Assembly (NCBI RefSeq): GCF_029888045.1
Contig: NZ_JARXRN010000025.1
Span: forward strand, 1 to 64,000
DNA from: Luteimonas rhizosphaericola
GTDB taxonomy: Bacteria; Pseudomonadota; Gammaproteobacteria; Xanthomonadales; Xanthomonadaceae
DNA: 64,000 nt
Direction: 5' to 3'
The translations under genes were made by a program, and so were the position numbers. This document shows, piece by piece, positions 1-8,717 of this stretch. The notes under the pieces were generated by a model, which ran no database searches, had not been told where the DNA came from, and worked only from the letters and a program-made list of their open reading frames with translations. The stretch's first letter is position 1. Every line of letters starts with the position of its first letter.

Positions 1-72
1 GCCAACGCCGAGTGAAACAGCAAATCTTGGAGCAAGCAGAAGCTCTAAGAAGTCGGTCACGTCTAAAGCCAC
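1..72 (-). CDS. Partial integron-cassette protein, unknown function (runs off left edge)
   Basis: On the minus strand a GTG at 72-70 opens 24 codons that stay open to the edge of the window (begins MALDVTDFLELLLAPRFAVS). A strong Shine-Dalgarno AGGAGAG lies at 85-79, six bases before the GTG. The frame starts only about 20 bases past a GTTAGGC recombination core, which is where cassette genes normally begin. The stretch is visibly less GC-rich than its neighbours, as expected of an acquired cassette. The hydrophobic start suggests a small membrane or exported protein, but the function is not recognisable. The C-terminus is missing. Confidence 0.6.
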   Translation of the reverse strand, partial: MALDVTDFLELLLAPRFAVSLGVG

Positions 73-88
73 CAGAAACTCTCCTGCC

Positions 89-95
89 GCCTAAC
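89..95 (-). other. attI: Integron recombination core site (attI/cassette junction)
   Basis: On the minus strand the bases read GTTAGGC, an exact match to the GTTRRRY core at which integron integrases insert cassettes. It lies about 160 bases upstream of the intI start, facing away from it, with a less GC-rich cassette frame immediately beyond. This is the expected intI - attI - first cassette arrangement. The full attI extent (about 89-251) is inferred. The far attC of the cassette is outside the window. Confidence 0.6.
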
Positions 96-251
96 TACTA
101 ATAGACCCCACGCCGGGGCATAGCGCGACTTTGCGCGCGGGCGGTAAGGGAGTCAATCAGGTGTTTCCTACCGGAAACAGGGGCTTGCGCCGATAGGATC
201 GGTTGGCGGGTCCCGGATGATGGCGTGGATATCCGGCATGGAGGCCGAGTA

Positions 252-1259
252 ATGCGATATGACCGCGAGCATGCCGGCGTATCGGCAGCGCAGGGCGCCC
301 AGGGGCGGCCGCGCCTGTTGGACGAAGTTCGAGCCCGGTTGCGGGTCAAACACTACAGTTTGCGCACCGAGCAGGCCTATGTGTACTGGATTCGCCGGTA
401 TATCCGCAGCTGCGGCATGCGCCACCCGCGGACTCTGGACGGTAGCGCGGTCGAGGCGTTCCTGACACGCCTGGCCTCCCAGGACAACGTCGCGGCCAGC
501 ACCCAGAACCAGGCCTTGTCGGCCCTGCTGTTCCTCTATCGCGAAGTCCTGGCGATGGAGCTCCCGTGGATGAAGGACGTCGTGCGCGCGAAGCGGCCCC
601 CGCGCCTGCCGGTCGTGCTGTCGGTGGGCGAGGTCGACCGCCTGCTCGCGCAGCTGGCCGGTCGCGATGCGCTGATGGCGGGCCTGCTCTACGGCAGCGG
701 CCTGCGCCTGATGGAATGCCTGCGGCTGAGGATCAAGGACGTGGATTTCGCGCGTGGAGAGCTGACGGTACGTGAAGGCAAGGGAAGCAAGGACCGGCGC
801 ACGGTGCTCCCGTCGCGGCTGCGCGAACCGCTGCAGCGTCAGATCGAGCAGGTGGCGCTCGTGCATGCGGAAGACGTGGCATCCGGGTTCGGTGAAGTCG
901 CGCTGCCGCATGCCCTTGCACGCAAGTATCCGAATGCCGCCACGTCCGCGGCGTGGCAGTACGTGTTTCCCGCTGCGCGGCGTGCCCGGGATCCGCGCGA
1001 CGGCAGGGCCAAGCGCCATCACCTGGACGAGAACGTGCTGCAGCGCGCGATCAGGCGCGCAGCGGCGCGCGCGGGGCTGGTGAAGCCCGTCACGCCGCAT
1101 ACGCTGCGCCACTCCTTCGCCACGCACCTGCTCGAGGCCGGGTACGACATCCGCACCATCCAGGAACTGCTGGGCCACAAGGATGTGGCGACCACGCAGA
1201 TCTACACGCACGTGCTGAACCGTGGCGCCGGCGGGGTGCTGAGTCCGCTCGACCGCTGA
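252..1259 (+). CDS. intI: Integron integrase IntI (tyrosine recombinase)
   Basis: A 335-residue tyrosine site-specific recombinase that inserts and excises gene cassettes at attI and attC sites. The SAM-like N-terminal domain spans about 22-105 and the catalytic domain about 120-325. All catalytic residues are visible: Arg152 (GSGLRLME), Lys180 (GKGSKDR), His283 and Arg286 (HTLRHSF), His309 (LLGHKD) and the nucleophile Tyr318 (TQIYTHV). The extra block at about 218-241 ([13 protein letters not shown]...QYVFPA) is the IntI-specific insertion that separates integron integrases from XerC/D. I chose ATG 252 because GGAGG at 240-244 sits seven bases before it; an in-frame GTG at 225 lacks such a site. 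The gene looks intact, so the integron may still be active. Confidence 0.95.
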   Translation: MRYDREHAGVSAAQGAQGRPRLLDEVRARLRVKHYSLRTEQAYVYWIRRYIRSCGMRHPRTLDGSAVEAFLTRLASQDNVAASTQNQALSALLFLYREVLAMELPWMKDVVRAKRPPRLPVVLSVGEVDRLLAQLAGRDALMAGLLYGSGLRLMECLRLRIKDVDFARGELTVREGKGSKDRRTVLPSRLREPLQRQIEQVALVHAEDVASGFGEVALPHALARKYPNAATSAAWQYVFPAARRARDPRDGRAKRHHLDENVLQRAIRRAAARAGLVKPVTPHTLRHSFATHLLEAGYDIRTIQELLGHKDVATTQIYTHVLNRGAGGVLSPLDR

Positions 1260-1533
1260 GTCCCCGCGTCGTTCGGTGGTGTCACGACGTGGAGCATTTG
1301 AAGCAGGTGCGCGTTGCGGGTCCCGGGTCGACATCGTGTGCCCGCGCGCGGAATGACTTGTCTGCGGCCCCGACGGCCGGGACATCGCCTGGCAGCGCCA
1401 CGTCCCGTCGCTGCTCGCGGGTGCGGGGCGAAAGTCTCCGTCCTGACGTCCTGGTGGCTGCTTTGCGCAATGCATCGGTCAACCGCGCCGACGCTGCCCA
1501 CGGCGCGCGATTCGCATGCTAGCGTCGCCCGCG

Positions 1534-2496
1534 ATGCCCATCCTCCCGCTGCATCCGAAGCCGCTGCGGCGCATCCTGCCGATACTCGCCCTGCTCGTGT
1601 CGCCGGCAATCTGCGAACCGCTCTACGTCACCACCGACCATGTCGGCGACGGCAGCTTCACCGCGAGCATCGAAGGACCGGCCACCGGGCCGGATGGTGC
1701 GCTGTACGCGGTGAACTTCCAGCGCGAAGGCACCATCGGCCGCGTGACCGGCGGGCACGGCGATGCGCGCGTGGACCTGTTCGTGCAGCTGCCTGCCGGG
1801 CGCACCGGAAACGGCATCGTGTTCGATGCGGGCGGGCGGATGTACGTCGCCGACTACACCGGCCACGCGATCCTGCGGATCGATCCGCGCACGCGTGCGG
1901 TGGCGGTACACGCGCACGATCCACGCATGCACCAGCCCAACGACCTCGCCATCGCGCCCGATGGCACGCTCTACGCCAGCGATCCGCGCTGGTCGCACGG
2001 CGATGGCCAGCTGTGGCGGATCGACCGCGATGGCCAGGTCCACCTGCTGGAAACCGGCATGGGCACGACCAACGGCATCGAGGTCTCGCCCGACGGGCGC
2101 CGGCTGTACGTCAACGAGAGCGTGCAGCGCCGGGTCTGGGCCTACGACATCGATGCAGGCGGCGGCGTGTCCGGCAAGCGCCTGCTGATCGCCTTCGACG
2201 ACCACGGCCTGGACGGCATGCGCACCGACGAACGCGGCAACCTCTACATCGCGCGCTACGGCGCGGGCACGGTCGCGATCGTCTCCCCGCAGGGCACCCT
2301 GCTGCGCGAGGTGGCGCTGGCGGGACGCAAGCCCACCAACCTCGCCTTCGGCGGCAGGGATGGACGCAGCGTGTTCGTGACCCTGCAGGACCGCGGCGCG
2401 ATCGAAACCTTCCGCAGCGCCCATCGCGGCCGCGCATCCGGCGGTGCATCCCTGGCGCTCACGCCGACGGCAGCGGCAGCCCCCGGAACGCCTTGA
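1534..2496 (+). CDS. Secreted SMP-30/gluconolactonase-like beta-propeller protein
   Basis: A 320-residue protein with a Sec-type signal peptide (about 1-27: basic HPKPLRR, a hydrophobic run, then SPAIC), so probably periplasmic; the Cys could also suggest a lipoprotein, but no clean lipobox is seen. The mature part carries repeated propeller-blade motifs such as GPDGALYAV, DAGGRMYVADY, APDGTLYAS, SPDGRRLYVNES and DERGNLYIARY. These are typical of the SMP-30/gluconolaconase/LRE family, which hydrolyses sugar lactones or related esters. The substrate cannot be told from sequence. An in-frame ATG at 1516 would add six residues. The 3' end overlaps the convergent Lrp gene by 38 bases. Confidence 0.75.
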   Translation: MPILPLHPKPLRRILPILALLVSPAICEPLYVTTDHVGDGSFTASIEGPATGPDGALYAVNFQREGTIGRVTGGHGDARVDLFVQLPAGRTGNGIVFDAGGRMYVADYTGHAILRIDPRTRAVAVHAHDPRMHQPNDLAIAPDGTLYASDPRWSHGDGQLWRIDRDGQVHLLETGMGTTNGIEVSPDGRRLYVNESVQRRVWAYDIDAGGGVSGKRLLIAFDDHGLDGMRTDERGNLYIARYGAGTVAIVSPQGTLLREVALAGRKPTNLAFGGRDGRSVFVTLQDRGAIETFRSAHRGRASGGASLALTPTAAAAPGTP

Positions 2497-2935
2497 CCGT
2501 GCGCAGCACGAAGCTGGAGTTCACGTCGGCCACGCCGGCCTGGGCCAGCAGCCGGTCGAGCAGGAAGCGCGAGAAGTGCTCCAGGTCGGCCACGGCGATG
2601 TGCAGGAGGTAGTCCATGTCGCCGGTCAGCGCATGGCAGGCCACGACTTCCGGCCACTGGTTCACCTGCTCGGCGAACGTGGCCACGGACGCCGCGTCAT
2701 GTCTGGCCAGCTGCACGCGCACGAACGCCTGCAGCCCGAGGCCCAGCCGCTCGCCGTCGAGTTCGGCGCGGTAGCCGGCGATCATCCCCTCGCGCTCCAG
2801 CCGCTGCACCCGGCGCAGGCAGGCCGAGGCCGACAGGTGCACGCGTTCGGCCAGTTCGGCATTGGTCTGGCGGCCGGCGCGCTGGAGTTCGGCCAGCAGC
2901 TGCAGATCGGTGCGGTCGAGCGTGGATGCGGTCAT
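2459..2935 (-). CDS. Lrp/AsnC-family transcriptional regulator
   Basis: 158 residues with the classic Lrp layout: an N-terminal helix-turn-helix (about 5-60; LDRTDLQLLAELQRAGRQTN, then LSASACLRRVQRLEREGMI) and a C-terminal RAM ligand-binding domain (about 70-145, with the GDMDYLLHIAVADLEHF motif). Lrp proteins bind DNA as amino-acid-responsive oligomers. The gene is divergent from phhA across about 150 bases, followed on that strand by an aromatic aminotransferase, so it probably controls phenylalanine/tyrosine catabolism. That role is inferred from position. It converges on and overlaps the SMP-30-like gene by 38 bases. Confidence 0.9.
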   Translation of the reverse strand: MTASTLDRTDLQLLAELQRAGRQTNAELAERVHLSASACLRRVQRLEREGMIAGYRAELDGERLGLGLQAFVRVQLARHDAASVATFAEQVNQWPEVVACHALTGDMDYLLHIAVADLEHFSRFLLDRLLAQAGVADVNSSFVLRTVKAFRGLPLPSA

Positions 2936-3089
2936 TTCGTGCGCCAGACTCGTATCTCAGGCAATGATGATGCGCCGCCTGCCGTTCTCCGCGCAACTTC
3001 GCAAACCTGTTGCGCGTGGCTGCGGTTACGCTGCGGGAACCCGTTCCCCCCGGCCGTTGCCGCACCGGCCGCCTGCGCTGGAGATCGCC

Positions 3090-3980
3090 ATGTCCGCCCC
3101 GCCCCGCCGCGTCGAGAACCTGCACACCGACAAGGGCAAGGTGCCCGTCTACGCCACCGGCATCGTCGAGCAGCCCTGGGACGACTACAGCGCCGAGGAC
3201 CACGCCACCTGGGCCACCCTGTTCGCGCGCCAGCGCGAGGTGCTGGTGGGCCGCGCCAGCGCCCGGTTCCTGCAGGCCCAGGACGCGATGGGCATGAGTC
3301 CGCACGCGATCCCGAAGTACGCCGAGCTCAACGCCGTGCTGGGCGAGGCCACCGGCTGGCAGCTGATCGGCGTCGAGGGCCTGCTGCCCGAACTCGACTT
3401 CTTCGACCACCTGGCCAACCGGCGCTTCCCGGTCACCTGGTGGATCCGTACGCCCGAACAGATCGACTACATCGAGGAACCCGACCTGTTCCACGACCTG
3501 TTCGGCCACGTGCCGCTGCTGATGAACCCGGTGTTCGCCGACTACATGCAGGCCTACGGCCAGGGTGGCGTCAAGGCGCACGCCATCGGTGCCGAGGCGC
3601 TGCAGGCGCTCACGCGCCTGTACTGGTACACGGTGGAGTTCGGCCTGATCCGCGAGGACGGCGGCCTGCGCATCTACGGCAGCGGCATCGTCTCGTCGAA
3701 GGGCGAATCGCTGCACGCGCTGGAAAGCGCCGCGCCCAACCGCATCGGCTTCGACCTGGAGCGGATCATGCGCACCCGCTACCGCATCGACACCTACCAG
3801 AAGACGTATTTCGTGATCGACAGCTTCCAGCAGCTGATCGACGCCACCGCGCCGGACTTCACCCCGGTCTACGCGCGCCTGGCCGGGCAGCCGTCGATCG
3901 CCGCGGGCGACGTGCTGGACACCGATGCCGTGTTCCAGCGCGGCACCGGCGAAGGCTGGGCGAGCGACGGCGACGTCTGA
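3090..3980 (+). CDS. phhA: Phenylalanine-4-hydroxylase
   Basis: A 296-residue monomeric aromatic amino acid hydroxylase that converts phenylalanine to tyrosine with O2 and tetrahydropterin. The non-heme iron ligands are visible: His135 and His140 in EPDLFHDLFGHVPLL, and Glu183 in YWYTVEFGLI. There is no N-terminal regulatory ACT domain, as usual for the bacterial enzyme. ATG 3090 was chosen because GGAG at 3080-3083 is six bases upstream and the protein then has the family length; the frame is open further upstream but that part is not conserved-looking. It is divergent from the Lrp gene and followed by an aromatic aminotransferase, fitting a phenylalanine/tyrosine catabolic unit. Confidence 0.97.
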   Translation: MSAPPRRVENLHTDKGKVPVYATGIVEQPWDDYSAEDHATWATLFARQREVLVGRASARFLQAQDAMGMSPHAIPKYAELNAVLGEATGWQLIGVEGLLPELDFFDHLANRRFPVTWWIRTPEQIDYIEEPDLFHDLFGHVPLLMNPVFADYMQAYGQGGVKAHAIGAEALQALTRLYWYTVEFGLIREDGGLRIYGSGIVSSKGESLHALESAAPNRIGFDLERIMRTRYRIDTYQKTYFVIDSFQQLIDATAPDFTPVYARLAGQPSIAAGDVLDTDAVFQRGTGEGWASDGDV

Positions 3981-4038
3981 GCGCGGCGCGGGCGACGGTT
4001 CCGTCCGCAACGACCCGGCCGCGCGCCCGCGCGACTGC

Positions 4039-4044
4039 TAGAAT
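4039..4044 (+). promoter_or_regulatory. Putative -10 element (TAGAAT) upstream of the aromatic aminotransferase
   Basis: TAGAAT lies 59 bases before the GTG of the aminotransferase gene, in the short gap after phhA. TAGAAT recurs as a -10 in front of other genes in this window (rpmH, the 7805 gene). No convincing -35 was seen at 16-18 bases upstream, so this is a weak call. Confidence 0.35.
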
Positions 4045-4103
4045 CACGCGGTTTTTCGCCGCGTGCGCGGCGCCCTTCCCTCCTGCCTGCGACCACTGCC
4101 GCC

Positions 4104-5300
4104 GTGTCCTTCTTTGCCCGCGTCGAACTCGTTCCCGGTGATCCGATCCTCGGCCTGACCGAGGCCTACAACGCCGATGCCCGCGACACCAAGGTCAACC
4201 TCGGCGTCGGCATCTACTACGACGAGTCCGGGCGCATCCCGGTGCTGCGCGCGGTGCAGCAGGTCGAGCGCCAGCTGGCCGAGCAGAGCAAGCCGCGCGG
4301 CTACCTGCCGATCGACGGCCTGCCCGACTACACCCGCGCCACCCGCGACCTGCTGTTCGGCGCCCGGTCGCCGCTGGTCGGCGAAGGCCGCGCCGTCACC
4401 ACCCAGACCATCGGCGGCAGCGGCGCGCTGCGCGTGGGCGCGGAACTGCTGAAGAAGGCGCTGCCGTTCGCGCGCATCGCCATCAGCAACCCGAGCTGGG
4501 AGAACCATCGCGCGGTGTTCGGCGCGGTCGGGTTCGAGGTGGTGGACTACACCTATTTCGACGCCGCCGCGCACGGGCTGGATTTCGACGGCATGCTGGC
4601 CGACCTGGCCGCGCTCGAACCCGGCACCGTGGTGCTGCTGCACGCCTGCTGCCACAACCCGACCGGCGCCGATCTCACGCCCGCGCAGTGGGAACGCGTG
4701 GTCGCGCTGCTGCACGAGCGCGGGCTGTTCCCCTTCATCGACATGGCCTACCAGGGCTTCGACCGCGGCATCGACGAGGATGCGCTGGCGATCCGCCTGC
4801 TGGCCGATTCGCCGATCCGCAACTTCGTGGTCGCCAGTTCGTACTCGAAGTCGTTCTCGCTGTACGGCGAACGCGTCGGCGCGCTGACGGTGGTCAGCGA
4901 TTCGGCCGACGAGGCCCGGCGCGTGCAGTCGCAGGTCAAGCGCCTGATCCGCGCCAACTATTCGAGCCCCTCCACGCACGGCGCGGCGCTGGTGGCGGGC
5001 GTGCTCAACGACCCGGCGCTGCGCGCGCAGTGGGAGGAAGAGCTGGGGCAGATGCGCGAGCGCATCCACGCCCTGCGCGCCGGCCTGGTGGAGCGGCTGG
5101 CCGCACACGGCGCGCCGCAGTTCGGGTTCATCCAGCGCCAGGCCGGCATGTTCTCGTACTCGGGCTTGTCGCGCGGACAGGTCGAGCGGCTGCGCGACGA
5201 GTTCGGCATCTACGCGGTCGGGACTGGGCGCATCTGCGTGGCGGCGCTGAGCGCCGGCAACCTCGACTACGTGGCGAAGGCGGTCGCGGCCGTCAGCTGA
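4104..5300 (+). CDS. tyrB: Aromatic/aspartate class I aminotransferase
   Basis: A 398-residue PLP-dependent fold-type I aminotransferase of the AspC/TyrB family, interconverting tyrosine, phenylalanine or aspartate with their 2-oxo acids using 2-oxoglutarate. Visible active-site residues: Asn185 (CCHNPTGAD), Asp213 and Tyr216 (FIDMAYQGFD), the Schiff-base Lys249 (SSYSKSFSLYGERVG), and the N-terminal substrate segment VNLGVGIYYDESG. The start is GTG 4104, which gives the MSFFARVEL N-terminus typical of the family. Placement after phhA favours an aromatic rather than purely aspartate role, but aspC-like activity cannot be excluded. Confidence 0.9.
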   Translation: MSFFARVELVPGDPILGLTEAYNADARDTKVNLGVGIYYDESGRIPVLRAVQQVERQLAEQSKPRGYLPIDGLPDYTRATRDLLFGARSPLVGEGRAVTTQTIGGSGALRVGAELLKKALPFARIAISNPSWENHRAVFGAVGFEVVDYTYFDAAAHGLDFDGMLADLAALEPGTVVLLHACCHNPTGADLTPAQWERVVALLHERGLFPFIDMAYQGFDRGIDEDALAIRLLADSPIRNFVVASSYSKSFSLYGERVGALTVVSDSADEARRVQSQVKRLIRANYSSPSTHGAALVAGVLNDPALRAQWEEELGQMRERIHALRAGLVERLAAHGAPQFGFIQRQAGMFSYSGLSRGQVERLRDEFGIYAVGTGRICVAALSAGNLDYVAKAVAAVS

Positions 5301-5504
5301 TACGTCGTCCGCGCGCGCAGGCCGTACGCGCCCGCGCGATGCGCCATCGCCGCCCGGCTCGTCGCACGGCGGGGCCGGTTCGCCGCATCGCGCGCGGCCG
5401 CGTGTGCACGCGGCGCGCGGCGTCTGCCAGCATCGCGGCCACGGTGTCTTCATTCCCGATCGCGGAGACTGCGCGCCGATGATGTGCTTCCCGGTGTCTT
5501 CCTG

Positions 5505-7664
5505 ATGCGCGCAGGCCGCGCGCCCTCGCCCCTGCGCCATTGCACCCTGCTCGCGGGGTTGGCGGTGGCCCTGTCCGCGCACCAGGCGGGCGCGCAGGAC
5601 GCCTCGCCGGATCCGGTCACGCTCGACCGCGTCCAGGTCACCTCCGCGCGCCTGCAGGCGGTCGCCGCGTTCGACGTGCCCGCCTCGCTGAGCACGATCA
5701 CCCTCGACGGCAGCGCCGCCACGCCGGGCGTGAGCGTCTCCGAAGCGCTCGGCGGCGTGCCCGGTCTGGCGGCGCGCGAGCGCCAGAACTTCGCCCAGGA
5801 CACCCAGCTGTCGATCCGCGGCTTCGGCGCGCGGTCGACCTTCGGCGTGCGCGGCCTGCGCCTGTATGCCGACGGCATTCCCGCGACGATGCCAGACGGC
5901 CAGGGCCAAGTGTCGCACTTCAGCCTCGCGGGCGCGGAGCGGATCGAGGTGCTGCGCGGCCCGTTCTCGGCGCTGCACGGCAATTCATCCGGCGGCGTGG
6001 TGCAGATCTGGAGCGCGGACGGCGTCGACCCGACCCAGGGCCACGCGCAGGCCAGCGCCGGCCGCGACGACAGCCGCGTGCTGTCGGCCAGCGTGCGCGG
6101 CGCAGGCGACGTGTTCGGCGGCGCGCTCGCCGCCAGCCGCTTCGACACCGACGGCTGGCGCGACCACAGCGCCGCGCGCCGCACCTCGCTCAACGCGAAA
6201 CTGCATGCCGACCTACCCGGTGGGGGCCGCGTGCAGCTGGTCGGCAACCACTTCGACGCGCCCGATGCGCAGGACCCGCTCGGGCTCACCGCGGAGCAGG
6301 TGCGGGACGATCCGCGCCAGGCCACCGCGGTCGCGCGGCAGTACGACACCCGCAAGTCCGCGCGCCAGGACCAGCTGGGGCTGCGCCTCGAGCAGCCGCT
6401 CGGCGGCGGCCATGCGCTGGAAGCGATGGCGTACGCGGGCCGGCGCGAGATCGAGCAGTTCCTGTCGGTGCCGGTGGGCGCGCAGTCCAATCCGCTCAGC
6501 TCCGGCGGCGTGATCGACCTGGATAACGACTACGGCGGGCTCGACCTGCGCTGGCGCTGGGCCGGCAGCCTGGCCGGGCGCACGCTGGAATTCACCGCCG
6601 GCGCCAATGCCGACCGCCAGCGCCAGCATCGCCGCGGCTACGAGAATTTCGTCGGCGACACGCTGGGCGTGCGCGGCGCGCTGCGGCGCGACGAGCGCAA
6701 CCGGGTGCAGAACCTCGACCAGTACGCGCAGGCATGGTGGCAGTTCGCGCCGCGCTGGTCGCTGCTGGCCGGCGTGCGCCACAGCGACGTCCGCTTCCGC
6801 TCGCGCGACGGCTATGTCGCCACCGGCAACCCCGACGACAGCGGGCGCGTCGACTACGGCGAAACCACCCCGGTGGTGGGCCTGACGTTCGCGCCGCACG
6901 ACGACTGGCGGCTCTACGCTTCAGCCGGCCGCGGCTTCGAGACGCCGACCTTCAACGAGCTGGGCTATCGCGCCGACGGCGGCGCGGGCCTGGCCTTCGA
7001 CCTCTTGCCCGCCACCAGCACCAACGTGGAACTCGGCACGAAGTGGCGCAACGCGCGCGGCGTGCGGCTGGAGGCCGCGCTGTTCCGCGCCGACACCGAC
7101 GACGAACTGGCGGTCGCGCGCAATGTCGGCGGCCGCAGCAGCTACCGCAATGTCGGCAGCGCGCGCCGCGAGGGCGCGGAACTGGCGGCGCTGCTGCCGC
7201 TGGGCACGGACTGGTCGCTGGCGCTCGCCGCGACCTGGCTGGACGCCCGCTTCCGCGATGCGTTCCCGATCTGCACCGGCGCCGGCTGCACCGATCCGAC
7301 CGTGCAGGTGCCGGCCGGCACGCCGATTCCCGGCACCGCGCGTCGCCAGGCATCCGCGCGCCTGCAGTGGCAGCCGGGCGACTGGCGATTCGCGTTCGAA
7401 GCGGTGGGCGTGGGCCGCATCGGCGTCGACGATACCGGCAGCGAGCAGGCGCCGGGCCACGTCGTGGCGCATGCGGACGCGGCGCGCACGTGGAACACGG
7501 GACACGGGCGGTGGCGGGCGTTCGTGCGCGTCGACAACGTGTTCGACCGCGCCCATATCGGTTCGGTCATCGTCAACGAGGGCAACGGCCGCTACTACGA
7601 ACCCGCGCCGGGCCGTGGCGTGCTGCTCGGGCTGCGCTGGGACTGGCAGGCGGGAATGGATTGA
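5505..7664 (+). CDS. TonB-dependent outer-membrane receptor
   Basis: About 719 residues from ATG 5505, with a signal peptide ending near AHQAGAQD, a TonB-box-like stretch (LDRVQVTSAR), a plug domain (about 50-170, with LRLYADGIPATMPDGQGQ and IEVLRGPFSALHGNSSGG) and a C-terminal 22-strand barrel. Such receptors import siderophores, vitamins or glycans using energy from TonB-ExbBD. The substrate is not identifiable, and no cobalamin or thiamine riboswitch was seen upstream. An in-frame GTG at 5484 would add seven residues. The protein ends LRWDWQAGMD rather than on an aromatic residue, slightly unusual for a barrel C-terminus. Confidence 0.88.
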   Translation: MRAGRAPSPLRHCTLLAGLAVALSAHQAGAQDASPDPVTLDRVQVTSARLQAVAAFDVPASLSTITLDGSAATPGVSVSEALGGVPGLAARERQNFAQDTQLSIRGFGARSTFGVRGLRLYADGIPATMPDGQGQVSHFSLAGAERIEVLRGPFSALHGNSSGGVVQIWSADGVDPTQGHAQASAGRDDSRVLSASVRGAGDVFGGALAASRFDTDGWRDHSAARRTSLNAKLHADLPGGGRVQLVGNHFDAPDAQDPLGLTAEQVRDDPRQATAVARQYDTRKSARQDQLGLRLEQPLGGGHALEAMAYAGRREIEQFLSVPVGAQSNPLSSGGVIDLDNDYGGLDLRWRWAGSLAGRTLEFTAGANADRQRQHRRGYENFVGDTLGVRGALRRDERNRVQNLDQYAQAWWQFAPRWSLLAGVRHSDVRFRSRDGYVATGNPDDSGRVDYGETTPVVGLTFAPHDDWRLYASAGRGFETPTFNELGYRADGGAGLAFDLLPATSTNVELGTKWRNARGVRLEAALFRADTDDELAVARNVGGRSSYRNVGSARREGAELAALLPLGTDWSLALAATWLDARFRDAFPICTGAGCTDPTVQVPAGTPIPGTARRQASARLQWQPGDWRFAFEAVGVGRIGVDDTGSEQAPGHVVAHADAARTWNTGHGRWRAFVRVDNVFDRAHIGSVIVNEGNGRYYEPAPGRGVLLGLRWDWQAGMD

Positions 7665-7792
7665 GGAGGGTCCCGCGCCGCCGGTGCGGCCGTGCGGCCG
7701 CAAGGCGTGGCGCGCCGTCCACGCCGGCGACGTCGGCGTGGCCCGCACCCGCCCGCCGACGCGTCGTCGTCGCCCGCGCCACGGGCGACCGC

Positions 7793-7798
7793 TAGAAT
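7793..7798 (+). promoter_or_regulatory. Putative -10 element for a leaderless transcript
   Basis: TAGAAT ends seven bases before the ATG at 7805, so transcription would be expected to start at or next to the start codon. There is no Shine-Dalgarno between them. No clear -35 hexamer is visible. Confidence 0.4.
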
Positions 7799-7804
7799 CC
7801 AGGC

Positions 7805-8506
7805 ATGGACGCGCCCGCCGATTTCATCGAGGTCTATTCCGCCGCGCTCGATGCGGTGACGTGCGACGCGATCGTCGCGCGCATGCGCGCCAGCGATGCG
7901 CTCTCGCCGGGGCAGGTCGGCGGTGGCGTGTATCCGGAGCTCAAGCGCAGCCGCGACCTGTCGATCAGCGACCGCGCCGACTGGGCCGATGTCGCCCAGA
8001 CCTTGAACGTCGCCGTCTACGCCGGCCTGCTGGCATACCTGCGCCGGTATCCGCAGGCGCTGGTGGCGCCGCTGATGCTGCAGCAACCCGATGGCCAGGG
8101 CGGCCTGCGCCGCCTCTCGGCCGGCGACATCGCCGCGCTCGACGATCGCGCACTCGGCCAGCTCGCACGCACCTGCCTGCGCCCCGGCGCGATCAACCTG
8201 CAGTGGTATCGCGCCGGCGAAGGCGGCTATCCGTACTGGCACTGCGAACTGTTCCCGCGCGCGGCGGACTGCGAGACGCTGCACCGCCACCTGCTGTGGA
8301 CGGTCTATCTCAACGACGGCTTCAGCGCCGGCGAAACCGAGTTCCTCTTCCAGCAGCGCAAGGTCGCGCCGCGCACCGGCGACCTGCTGCTGGCGCCGAC
8401 CGCGTTCACCCACACCCATCGCGGCAACCGGCCCGAGGGCGGCGACAAGTTCATCGCCACCAGCTGGATCCTGTTCCAGCGCGCCGAAGCGCTGTATCCC
8501 GCCTGA
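7805..8506 (+). CDS. 2-oxoglutarate/Fe(II)-dependent oxygenase (prolyl-4-hydroxylase-like)
   Basis: A 233-residue protein whose C-terminal half (about 128-230) is a double-stranded beta-helix 2OG-Fe(II) oxygenase. The facial triad is readable as His146 and Glu148 in YWHCELFP (an HxE rather than the commoner HxD) and a distal His203 or His205 in FTHTHRGNRP, where the nearby Arg would bind 2-oxoglutarate. The beta-helix segments WTVYLNDGFSAGETEF and GDLLLAPTAFTH match prolyl-hydroxylase-like enzymes. The N-terminal third is not recognised. The substrate is unknown. The gene stands alone with a possible leaderless promoter. Confidence 0.75.
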   Translation: MDAPADFIEVYSAALDAVTCDAIVARMRASDALSPGQVGGGVYPELKRSRDLSISDRADWADVAQTLNVAVYAGLLAYLRRYPQALVAPLMLQQPDGQGGLRRLSAGDIAALDDRALGQLARTCLRPGAINLQWYRAGEGGYPYWHCELFPRAADCETLHRHLLWTVYLNDGFSAGETEFLFQQRKVAPRTGDLLLAPTAFTHTHRGNRPEGGDKFIATSWILFQRAEALYPA

Positions 8507-8584
8507 GGCACAGGCGGCTGCGGCCGGCTTCCGGCTGCGGGCGGTCGCCTCGACTGCCCGCACTCTCCACGCATCCCACGGTGC

Positions 8585-8613
8585 GTAGCCCGGATAAGCG
8601 CAGCGCATCCGGG
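8585..8613 (+). repeat. REP-like palindromic element
   Basis: The 29 bases begin GTAGCCCGGATAAGCGCAGC and end GCATCCGGG; the arms CCCGGAT and ATCCGGG are inverted repeats. A near-identical copy in the opposite orientation lies at 25331-25359 beside oriC. Both are intergenic, as expected for repetitive extragenic palindromes. Confidence 0.7.
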
Positions 8614-8717
8614 AATCGCGTCGCCGCGCGAGTCCAGCGCCCGCAGCGCGCCCTCGTCCGCCTCCGGCGCCTTCTCCCACGAGCGGGAGGAGGAACCGCC
8701 GGTACCTTGGCGCCCGA

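Noticed and set aside
96-101. Possible LexA (SOS) site next to the integron core
   Set aside because: Only one half (TACTAA) of a TTAGTA-N3-TACTAA-type operator is present; the other half does not match.
5301-5504. Riboswitch upstream of the first TonB-dependent receptor
   Set aside because: No conserved cobalamin or thiamine pyrophosphate box could be read in the gap.
4044-5978. 644-codon minus-strand open frame opposite the aminotransferase
   Set aside because: It is composition-driven and overlaps two well-supported genes on the other strand.
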